Shown in pieces: positions 1-6,600 of a stretch of 15,202 bases of DNA. The notes under the pieces are model-generated. The model saw only the letters and a program-made list of their open reading frames with translations. It had not been told where the DNA came from and searched no databases. Source of the stretch: Lentisphaeria bacterium (GTDB lineage Bacteria; Verrucomicrobiota; Lentisphaeria; Oligosphaerales; JAFGRS01); assembly GCA_016935045.1 (NCBI GenBank), contig JAFGRS010000473.1:1-15202 (forward strand), given 5' to 3'. The translations under genes and the position numbers were made by a program. The first letter of the stretch is position 1; every line of letters starts with the position of its first letter.

Positions 1-56
1 GAAGGTCGACCGGCGATTCCCCGGCGCCGCGGCCGGGACACAGCCCGGCCCTCCAG
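1..56. repeat. Dispersed inverted repeat, copy 1 (left of the beta-helix gene)
   Basis: This stretch reappears in reverse complement at 3770-3831. The match is essentially perfect except for a 6-nt insertion in the GC-rich centre of the second copy. Each copy contains a perfect hairpin, here GGCCGGG (31-37), a 6-nt loop, then CCCGGCC (44-50). The repeat starts at the window edge, so it may extend further left. It looks like a dispersed intergenic repeat; no coding function is seen. Confidence 0.8.
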
Positions 57-57
57 A

Positions 58-82
58 CGGTTCGGCACGCCTTGCCGAACCG
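58..82. repeat. Strong hairpin, 10-bp stem
   Basis: CGGTTCGGCA (58-67) pairs perfectly with TGCCGAACCG (73-82) across a 5-nt loop. It follows directly on the inverted repeat at 1-56. It could act as a factor-dependent terminator for the leftward beta-helix gene, whose stop codon is at 312, but there is no T-tract on either strand. It could equally be part of a longer palindromic repeat element. Confidence 0.6.
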
Positions 83-117
83 GAATGCGATCCACTGCAT
101 CTCCAGCTTCCCCATCC

Positions 118-167
118 GACGTTCGACGTTGGGCGTTCGATGAGTCCATGGTCCATGGTCCATGGTC
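118..167. repeat. Two adjacent heptanucleotide tandem arrays
   Basis: Positions 118-138 are three copies of a degenerate 7-mer (GACGTTC, GACGTTG, GGCGTTC). After 5 nt, positions 144-167 are 3.4 perfect copies of GTCCATG. Both arrays have period 7 but unrelated units. They are intergenic, and no ORF is supported across them. The rest of 1-311 (about 168-311) shows nothing I can identify. Confidence 0.85.
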
Positions 168-311
168 TTTGCAGCGCAACGAGATGTGTAGCATTTCCGA
201 GACGTCAGGCTGCTCACCAAGAAGCAAACGAATCACCCCGTCAGCCCCCATCTCGGCTCCACTGCCGCAGGGACAATGGAGGCGGGAGCCCCCTTTCTGG
301 AGGACCTGCGG

Positions 312-3300
312 CTACGGTGCTCCGGGCCGCCAGTCGGGCATGGTCACGGGGGTCGTGTGGACCGGCCAGGAGGCGCGGTAGGTGTCTTCGTAGAGCCCGA
401 TCATTTCGAGGGGGATGGGGCGGAAGCCGACCGTGGCCTGGAGAGGCGCGTCGGGGCGCAGCCGGAAGTCGTTGCGGTCGGGGTCGACGAATCCGGGATT
501 CTGTTCCTCGAATACCGCGTTTTCCATCAGGTCGAGGTAGGCCCGGTTCCCGGTGGCGATCGGTCCGCAGCGGTAGAACACATTGCGCCAGAGGTGGTTG
601 ATGCCTGGTTCCTCGAGCATGTGTGCCAGTTCGGGGTAGCGTTCGAGGTGGAGTTCCCCAGTGTGGAAGTCGGCTGGTTTGCTGCCCTCCCTGAGCATGC
701 GCCAGACGCTGTTGCCCGGGTTCCAGCCGCCGCTGATGCCCTGTTTGCAGTCCACGAAGAGGTTGTTGTCGATGACGTTGTCGCGTCCGCTGTTCATCTG
801 GATCGCCCCGAAGCGTCCGTTGGCACTGCGCACGAAGAGGTTGCCATAGATCAGGATGCCGCTGATGGCATCGTCGAGGCGGATGCCGGCCTGGCCGTGC
901 ACGGCGGCTTCCGAGCCGGTCTTGCCGACGTTGAGGAAGCGGTTGTGGCGAAAGACGACGCCGCGGTAGGTGGCGTTGCGGAAGAGTTCCATGGCCCCCT
1001 GGTCATCGGATTCGCGCACGGCGCTGTGGACGTCATTGAACTCGATGATGTGGTCGTTGCCCTCGATACGCATGACGCTGCTCGGGCAGTTGTACATCAG
1101 ATTATGGGCGACGCGGTTGCCGACGCCCTCGAGTTGGACGGCGGGGGTATAGGTGCGGTCGATACGGCCGAAGAAGTGGATGCGGCAGTTCTCGACGAAG
1201 TGTTCTCCCGGGGTAAGGGAGGCGCGGTCGCCGCCGATGACTTCGGTTGCGCGCCGGCCGATGGTATGGACGTCGCAGCCGAGGAGGCCGTTGCGTGTGC
1301 CGCCTCGGATGGTGATGCCGTTCCCGGCCATGCGGCTGACGGTACAGCCTGCGACGACGCAGCGTGTACAGTCTGTGAGTTCCAGTCCGTTGTAGCGGGC
1401 CAGATCAAAGGTCAATCCCTCGATGCGGACATCGGAGACGGCCGTCATGGTGACCATGGTTTGGGGCAGCATGCCGATTTCGACGGTTGCCTCGGCCAGG
1501 CTGGCCGGGGGGTAGAGGTACAGGATGCCGCGGCGTCGGTCGAGGTACCACTCCCCGGGGGCGTCGATTTCTTCGAGGAGGTTGAAGGCGTAGTACTGGA
1601 TCCCCTGCTGGGTGCTCATGCCGCCCCCGTAGCGGTAGGGTTCCGCGGTGGTGAGGGTCCTGGTTTCGGTGTCGATGGCGGCGATCCGGATGGCGGCATC
1701 GGCCCAGAGGTAGCGGAAGTACCCGAAGAGCCAGAGGTCCTCGGCTCGGGTCCAGCGGGCGTGTCGGTCCGAATCGTATTCGAGGATGGCGGGACGGCCT
1801 TCGGCGGGAGATCCGGGGTCGACGAGGCTGCGGCTGCCGACGAAACCCTCGTTGGGCCAGCGCGCCAGGGTCATGGGCCGGCCGTCCAGGAAGAGCTCGA
1901 GGGTCGGGGGTGGCGGTGGCTGGCCGAACCCGCGCAGCCGCAGTTCCCCGTAGTCCTCGATTCCCAGGCGTCGCAGGTCGCACTGCATCACCCTGCTGCG
2001 GGCCGATTCTGGGAGGCGTTCGAGCACGGCCGGGTCGGACACCGGCACGAACCCCGTCAGCGCCGCCCCGCCGTAGAACACAGCTTCACCCATCTCCGCG
2101 GCCCGGTAGACGATGGGGGCGTCCTCGTTCCCGGAGTCTTCGGCGGTCAGTTCGAAGGGACCCGTGACGGGGTATCTCCCCGGGGCCACGGTGACCGCGA
2201 TGGGGCCCCGGAGGGCGCGCGCCTTGAGGTCCCGCACCGCGTCCCTGGCCCTGGGGAGGGTGGCGAAGGGCTTCTCCCGGGAACCGTCGCCGGTAGCGTC
2301 GTTGCCATCTTCGGCCAGATGGATTTCCGCGGCAAAGGTGTCCAGGCGCGGGATGGGGGTGCGGGATGCGGCCGGGTCGCGTGGCGGCAGGCCGCGCTGG
2401 GTTCGTTCGATCTCGCGCAGGCATTCCGCGGCTTCGCTGCGGTGGGCGTGGGGGTATGCGGTTTCGGCTGCCACCGCCGCATAGGCTCGTGCGGCTTCCG
2501 CCTGGCGGTTTTCTGCCGCGATGCTTTGGGCGATGCGCAGGTGCGCATAGCTGCGCAGGTTGGGGGGGGTCTCCCGGTCGGCCACCACGGTTCCGTACAG
2601 CTCTCGCGCCCGAACCGGGGCCTGCTCGGCCCATGCCTGGGCGGCCTGCCGGAAGATCTCCGCGATGGTATCGCGACGTTCGGCTGCCAGCATCTCGGGG
2701 GATTCGCTCACGGCAAAGACCTCCTTCTTCGATCGGAACGCCTCCTTGACCTCGGCCTTGGTCAAGGGTCTGCGGTAGACCATGACCTCATCCATCATAC
2801 CCCAGTAGTTGTGCCAGGCGCTGCCGAGGGTCAACCCGCCGCCCAGGGAGAAGTCGCCATCAAAGCCGTTCCGCATAGGGGACGGCCCCTGGGAGTAGCC
2901 GTTGACATAGATGGAGACAGCTCCCGCCTGGCGATCGCACACAAGAGCCGCGTGAGCCCAGGCGCCGGGCTGGACCGGTATGCCGGCGGAGGCCCCGGTC
3001 GAAACCACGGTTCCGGCCGCGTCCCTGTAGCAGAAGTAGCACGTGACGATGCCGAGGTGGGTGAGATCGATGACAAGGTAGGCATCCGGATAGACCCCGA
3101 AGGCGAACAGCCGGCGCTGATTCTGGCGGTCGTCGATGGCCAGTTCGACCGGGTGGATCCAGGCCAGGAACGACCACGAACCCTTCCCGAAACGCAGGTC
3201 CTCCGGGACCTGCACGCTGACCATGTGGGCAGGGTCGCCATCGAACAGCAGGGCGCCGCCGGCAGGGGACTCGACCCACCGCGCCCCCACCGTGGCATGG

Positions 3301-3440
3301 AGACCATGCCCCGAGAGATCTCTGGCGACGGTCCCCGTCCCCTCGTCGAAGGGGTAGTGCAGAAGGAGGTCCGCCTCGGCTGCCGCCCAGGCCCCAACGG
3401 CGCCGAACAGGATGGAGAGGAAGGCGCGAGAGCCACTCAT
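312..3440 (-). CDS. Secreted LamG / right-handed beta-helix protein (possible carbohydrate-active enzyme)
   Basis: 1042 aa. The ATG at 3440 has a GGAGG Shine-Dalgarno 8 nt upstream (3449-3453). Residues 1-20 form a Sec signal peptide, probably cleaved after AWA or AAA, so the protein is exported. Residues 23-235 form a LamG/concanavalin-like domain: it opens LLLHYPFDEGTG, has the internal WAHAALV strand and ends MMDEVMVYRRPLT. Residues 245-350 are Ala/Arg/Glu-rich and helical, perhaps TPR-like. From 371 the pattern is that of parallel beta-helix proteins: EDGNDATGDGSREKPFATL, ARWPNEG (526-532), PGEWYLDRRRGILYLYPP (628-645), then Asn/Gly-rich rungs (about 670-900) with SDDQGAMEL (811-819). The ending IGLYEDTYRASWP (1014-1026) recurs in this family. 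The architecture resembles GH141-like beta-helix glycosidases from PVC bacteria, but I cannot assign catalytic residues, so substrate and activity are unknown. The gene is flanked by inverted repeats. Confidence 0.9.
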   Translation of the reverse strand: MSGSRAFLSILFGAVGAWAAAEADLLLHYPFDEGTGTVARDLSGHGLHATVGARWVESPAGGALLFDGDPAHMVSVQVPEDLRFGKGSWSFLAWIHPVELAIDDRQNQRRLFAFGVYPDAYLVIDLTHLGIVTCYFCYRDAAGTVVSTGASAGIPVQPGAWAHAALVCDRQAGAVSIYVNGYSQGPSPMRNGFDGDFSLGGGLTLGSAWHNYWGMMDEVMVYRRPLTKAEVKEAFRSKKEVFAVSESPEMLAAERRDTIAEIFRQAAQAWAEQAPVRARELYGTVVADRETPPNLRSYAHLRIAQSIAAENRQAEAARAYAAVAAETAYPHAHRSEAAECLREIERTQRGLPPRDPAASRTPIPRLDTFAAEIHLAEDGNDATGDGSREKPFATLPRARDAVRDLKARALRGPIAVTVAPGRYPVTGPFELTAEDSGNEDAPIVYRAAEMGEAVFYGGAALTGFVPVSDPAVLERLPESARSRVMQCDLRRLGIEDYGELRLRGFGQPPPPPTLELFLDGRPMTLARWPNEGFVGSRSLVDPGSPAEGRPAILEYDSDRHARWTRAEDLWLFGYFRYLWADAAIRIAAIDTETRTLTTAEPYRYGGGMSTQQGIQYYAFNLLEEIDAPGEWYLDRRRGILYLYPPASLAEATVEIGMLPQTMVTMTAVSDVRIEGLTFDLARYNGLELTDCTRCVVAGCTVSRMAGNGITIRGGTRNGLLGCDVHTIGRRATEVIGGDRASLTPGEHFVENCRIHFFGRIDRTYTPAVQLEGVGNRVAHNLMYNCPSSVMRIEGNDHIIEFNDVHSAVRESDDQGAMELFRNATYRGVVFRHNRFLNVGKTGSEAAVHGQAGIRLDDAISGILIYGNLFVRSANGRFGAIQMNSGRDNVIDNNLFVDCKQGISGGWNPGNSVWRMLREGSKPADFHTGELHLERYPELAHMLEEPGINHLWRNVFYRCGPIATGNRAYLDLMENAVFEEQNPGFVDPDRNDFRLRPDAPLQATVGFRPIPLEMIGLYEDTYRASWPVHTTPVTMPDWRPGAP

Positions 3441-3532
3441 GGGGCAGTCCTCCAGGAGAGCTTGCTGAGATGGAGCGAACCGGGGAACCTACCCTTTTCG
3501 CGGTTCGGCAGGTTCGCCGGCCCCGGAAGGGC

Positions 3533-3560
3533 ACCATACCATCGGACGGTTGCACTGCAA
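3533..3560 (-). promoter_or_regulatory. Candidate sigma70-type promoter for the beta-helix gene
   Basis: On the minus strand TTGCAG (3560-3555) is followed after 16 nt by TATGGT (3538-3533). The -10 element is preceded by TG in the form TGGTATGGT and lies 93 nt upstream of the ATG at 3440. The arrangement closely resembles the candidate at 11303-11330: both read TTGC-N2-TGC-N3-CGT-N4-TGGTAT with a 16-nt spacer. Individual hexamers match the consensus only moderately, so the mutual similarity is the main support. Confidence 0.4.
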
Positions 3561-3610
3561 GGGCGGGCGAACCCGGTGCATGTGGCGGAACGTCCCCGTC
3601 TCCTGCAGCC

Positions 3611-3697
3611 GGCCATGTCCGGAAAACGGGGGGTTGGGCCGCTCCCCGGTGGGGTGTTTTCCGGCCGCCGGTGCCTCGGCCGTGTCCGGAAAACGGG
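3611..3697. repeat. Pair of 20-nt direct repeats with an inverted 9-mer between
   Basis: GGCCATGTCCGGAAAACGGG (3611-3630) recurs at 3678-3697 with one change (A to G at the fifth base), 67 nt apart. Between them GTTTTCCGG (3656-3664) is the reverse complement of the CCGGAAAAC core of both copies, giving three alternating copies of a 9-mer. They lie about 180-260 nt upstream of the beta-helix start codon. They could be a binding-site cluster or remains of a dispersed repeat; the sequence does not decide. Confidence 0.7.
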
Positions 3698-3769
3698 AGG
3701 CGGGTCCGGCGTCGCCGCCCCACCCGGGCTCCCGATCCCATTCCGCCCGGGACCCGGGGGACCGGGCGC

Positions 3770-3831
3770 CTGGAGGGCCGGGCTGTGTCCCGGCCGCGGC
3801 GGCGCCGCCGGGGAATCGCCGGTCGACCTTC
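3770..3831. repeat. Dispersed inverted repeat, copy 2 (right of the beta-helix gene)
   Basis: This is the reverse complement of positions 1-56 with a 6-nt expansion in the GC-rich centre (62 against 56 nt). It contains the same perfect hairpin: GGCCGGG (3776-3782), loop CTGTGT, CCCGGCC (3789-3795). Together the two copies bracket the beta-helix gene and its presumed promoter in inverted orientation. Confidence 0.8.
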
Positions 3832-3919
3832 GACAGAACTCAGGTTCTGCGAGAGACCGCCTCCCACACTCCGAGAGCGCCTATGGGGATGGAGCGCCCG
3901 CTTCCTCGCGGGCACTCCC

Positions 3920-4000
3920 GGCTCAGCAGGAGCTTCGCCCTCCAGGGGATGATGCGTCGCATGGTCGGTTCAGACTGGAGGGCGAGGCTCCTGCTGAGCC
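3920..4000. repeat. REPIN-like long inverted repeat
   Basis: A 26-nt arm (3920-3945, starting GGCTCAGCAGGAGC) pairs with 3975-4000 with one mismatch. That mismatch would be a U-G wobble in RNA from the plus strand. The 29-nt loop is 3946-3974. Single arms occur elsewhere in the window: 11423-11448 matches 23 of 26 positions, and 14994-15006 matches 13 nt in the opposite orientation. Translated, such units read EGEAPAEP or GSAGASPS, phrases I recall from many spurious PVC-genome ORFs. Two inverted REP units around a short spacer is the REPIN layout, normally mobilised in trans by a REP-associated tyrosine transposase. None is in this window. Confidence 0.75.
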
Positions 4001-4150
4001 GTTTCCCGAACCATTGCCGGCGTTGGCTGAGGGGGTACGGGGATGCCGGGCTGTTTCGAGAAAGGCGGCCGGAGTGGAGGGCACCGTCGCTGGGGGGATC
4101 ACGGCTTCCCCGTGGTGGGCACGTAGGTGGGCCGGTCCGTGGAGAGGGTA

Positions 4151-6478
4151 TCATTCCGGAAGTACGGGAGGGTTGGGCGCGAGCCGCACGGTGGCGGCGC
4201 GCTCGACGAAGAGCCAGGCTCCCCGCCCGGGGGTCAGCGCCTGCACCGGGCAATAGGCATGGCCGTTCCACTCCCAGGCGATGCGGCAGGCGACGCGACC
4301 CGAATCCACGGCCGGCAGGGGCAGCGGCAGCGGCGCCTCCGCGGACGCGACGCCGGCCGGCACCCATCCCCGCGTCAGGGCACGTTCGGGTTGCAGGGGG
4401 GGGAATCCCTCGACCGTCAGCGCCGCAGCGCGTGCCGCCGTTCCGGCCGGGGAGTCCACCCGGACCCAATACGCGTTCCCGGCTTCGATGAAGGCAGCCG
4501 GACGGCTGGCGGCGCGGTCCACGTGCCATACCGTAGCCGTGGTCACGGCACCGAACACGGCCATGGGGGAAGGGTCCACCGGGACCACGGGGATGGCGAC
4601 GAGATTCCAGCCGTCGTCCAAGTGCAGTGCCACCCTGGCAAAGCGGTCTCCGGGGTCCTCGGCAGCCATCGCGTTGCCATCCAGCAGGCCCTCGCTGAGG
4701 GCCATGCCTTCCGGGTCCTCGGGCGCCTCCAGGGGATTCTGGCAGACCACACCCACCTCCCTGCCGAGGAACCACACCCCTCCCTGGTCCTGCAGGCTCT
4801 CGCCCATGGCCTCGATGCTCAGGGAGAAGGCAAGGCAGGGGACATCCAGGAAAGCACCCAGGGGAGTGCGCTTGCGGGATCGCAGGCCGAGAAACTCCGT
4901 CTCCGCCCGAATCTCTACGGGGAGAGAGCTGATGAAAGGGAGCCCATGCACGGTTACATCGGCGGTCGTTTCGGTGTGCAGGATGTCATGGACGGCCATT
5001 CCGCGGGTGCCCGCGAGCAGGGCGGTGCCGAAGACGATATCCTGGGCCGGGACGGTCACGGTGAAGATGGTGCCGAGGTAGTCCACATCGCGGGTGATGT
5101 CGGAGGGGATATGGATCCCGTGCAGCAGCAGTTGGCCGTCGGCGTCGAGGGACCAGAAGTTGACCAGGCCATGGAGCGGGTTTTCGGTGTCTTCGAGATC
5201 TGTCCGCAGGCGGGCAGCCTGTGCTCCGTGGACCCATTGGGGCAGGTCCTCGATCACCCAGGTGAAGAAGGGAGGATCGGGGACGGGTCCGGTGACCTCG
5301 TGGAAGCGCTCGTAACGCCAGTGCGTGCCGGGACGAAGCACGAAATGGTCCTCGATGTCGATCGTCTCGTTGTCGCGGTTCAGGAAGGTCAGGGTCAGCA
5401 ATGCGGGGTCGATGGCCGCGTAGAGCGGATCGTCCGAAACGATGGCGACGGTGATGTGGTATTCCCGGTGCCCGTCCCAGGCGCTGTCGTCGACGCCGGT
5501 GACTAGGGCGGTGTGGGGTTGGTCCCAGGCAGGGAGATCGAAGTGGAAGCTGCCGGGGTGTTCCGGGGGTGTGAGGGCGCCTTCCGTGGGCGTGTCGCTG
5601 GCGAGGAGGACGGTGACGGGGTGTGTGGGAGGGGCTGCCAGTTCGATGCGGATGGTTGCCGTCCGGCCGCCTTCGTCGGTCGTGGTTGTGTCCGGGGTGA
5701 GGCGGATGGCCGGTTCCGCGCCGGGATCGGTGCTGATGGGCCGGCCGTCGAGAGTTCCGCCGCAGATCGCCTGGGCCTGCGACGACCAGGGATCGGGGCC
5801 GGCCGCGTAGCGGACCAGGCCGACACCCCGTGCCAGGAACAGGGTTTCCCGCCACAGCTCGAGGTCGATGCCGGTCGCCGTTGCTCTGACATGCACGGTC
5901 AGGACCAGGACATCCCGGAACGTGCCCATGGGGGTGTCGAGTTCATCGAGACGCCGCACCAACTCCACCGCGCCGGTGACGGTGACCGGGACCGGAATGA
6001 CAAAGACGCCGAAGCCGATCTGGAGTGTGGCGCTGGCGGTGGTGGTGTGTTGCCAGCCGACCTCCATGCCGTCGGTCCCGAGGAGAACCGGTTGGCTGAA
6101 GCCGACCGTCTGGTTTGCCGCCAGGGGCAGGGCGCCGGCCTTCTCGTAGAACCCGTAGCACCCCAGGCGTTCGCCGCCCTGGAAACGGTTCCAGAAACGG
6201 CGGTCGCCGTGGGCGGGGTTTGTCGAGACCGCGGCGTCCGTCTCGGTGACCCAGGCCGTGTGCCCGCCGACGGACTGGGGCCCCGATCCCTGCACGGCCC
6301 ATGCGAATCCCTCGTCGTCGGCGGGGTCCCCATCCACGTCCGCCAGGATCCACGTGCTCTCGGGAAACAGCGGGAAGTAGTCGTGAATGCTGACGGGTTG
6401 CGCAAAGAGGCAACCGCAGCACCCCACGGCCACACAGACCAGGGCGGCGGTTGCCCGCGTTTTCGCTGCCTGCTGCAC
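4151..6478 (-). CDS. Secreted protein with two I-x-D-Y-F-P domains and a Calx-beta-like domain
   Basis: 775 aa from a GTG start. An upstream in-frame ATG at 6604 would add 42 Arg-rich residues ahead of the signal peptide and overlap the previous stop, so I reject it. Residues 1-27 are a signal peptide ending CLFAQ. Residues 29-235 form a domain starting IHDYFPLFPESTW, with DTPMGTFRDVLVL (181-193) and LARGVGLVR (215-223). Residues 257-372 are Calx-beta-like, with VDDSAWDG and an ending NRDNE. Residues 373-582 repeat the first domain (IEDHFVLRPGTHW, RTPLGAFLDV, FLGREVGVV). Residues 620-767 look like two related segments, each with a Trp/Gly start and a WxV or WLFV strand (GWNLVAIPV, GNAYWVRV; then TRGWVPAGV, GRGAWLFV). 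The function is unknown; binding or surface display is an inference. It lies 122 bp downstream of its paralogue on the same strand and may be cotranscribed with it. Confidence 0.85.
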   Translation of the reverse strand: MQQAAKTRATAALVCVAVGCCGCLFAQPVSIHDYFPLFPESTWILADVDGDPADDEGFAWAVQGSGPQSVGGHTAWVTETDAAVSTNPAHGDRRFWNRFQGGERLGCYGFYEKAGALPLAANQTVGFSQPVLLGTDGMEVGWQHTTTASATLQIGFGVFVIPVPVTVTGAVELVRRLDELDTPMGTFRDVLVLTVHVRATATGIDLELWRETLFLARGVGLVRYAAGPDPWSSQAQAICGGTLDGRPISTDPGAEPAIRLTPDTTTTDEGGRTATIRIELAAPPTHPVTVLLASDTPTEGALTPPEHPGSFHFDLPAWDQPHTALVTGVDDSAWDGHREYHITVAIVSDDPLYAAIDPALLTLTFLNRDNETIDIEDHFVLRPGTHWRYERFHEVTGPVPDPPFFTWVIEDLPQWVHGAQAARLRTDLEDTENPLHGLVNFWSLDADGQLLLHGIHIPSDITRDVDYLGTIFTVTVPAQDIVFGTALLAGTRGMAVHDILHTETTADVTVHGLPFISSLPVEIRAETEFLGLRSRKRTPLGAFLDVPCLAFSLSIEAMGESLQDQGGVWFLGREVGVVCQNPLEAPEDPEGMALSEGLLDGNAMAAEDPGDRFARVALHLDDGWNLVAIPVVPVDPSPMAVFGAVTTATVWHVDRAASRPAAFIEAGNAYWVRVDSPAGTAARAAALTVEGFPPLQPERALTRGWVPAGVASAEAPLPLPLPAVDSGRVACRIAWEWNGHAYCPVQALTPGRGAWLFVERAATVRLAPNPPVLPE

Positions 6479-6484
6479 CCGGTC

Positions 6485-6489
6485 CCTCC
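6485..6489 (-). promoter_or_regulatory. Ribosome binding site that fixes a GTG start
   Basis: The minus strand reads GGAGG, then GACCGG (6 nt), then GTG at 6478-6476. This ideal spacing, and the hydrophobic signal peptide beginning 9 residues later, place the start of the 775-aa protein here rather than at the ATG at 6604. Confidence 0.8.
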
Positions 6490-6600
6490 GCCGCCGGACC
6501 AGACGCTGACATGCCTCCGAACGACCCTGCCCGAAGCCTTGCCGGCTGCCTGTTCCGGAATGGCATGCCAACGTTGCCGCGCGCGCCGGTGCGCGGCCCG

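Larger units (their letters stand above)
3441..4150. other. 710-bp repeat-rich intergenic region
   Basis: This gap lies between two leftward genes and holds no ORF that I support. In order it contains the RBS and candidate promoter of the beta-helix gene, a pair of 20-nt direct repeats (3611-3630 and 3678-3697) with an inverted 9-mer between them, copy 2 of the dispersed inverted repeat (3770-3831), a short hairpin CAGAAC-TCAG-GTTCTG (3834-3849), and a REPIN-like palindrome (3920-4000). The ORFs crossing it are artefacts of high GC content. Confidence 0.75.

Noticed and set aside
118..167. CRISPR array
   Set aside because: The units are 7 nt with no spacers, so it is a simple tandem repeat.
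3834..3849. CAGAAC-TCAG-GTTCTG hairpin as terminator
   Set aside because: Six base pairs, no T-tract, and no gene ends close to it on either strand.
3470..3952. 160-aa plus-strand ORF ending GSAGASPSRG
   Set aside because: Its C-terminus is a translated REP-like unit, and the rest covers other repeats.
276..4256. 1326-aa plus-strand open frame
   Set aside because: It runs antisense to the beta-helix gene and through the repeats. It has no signal peptide or domain pattern, and Val/Asp/Gly-rich composition typical of an antisense GC-rich frame.
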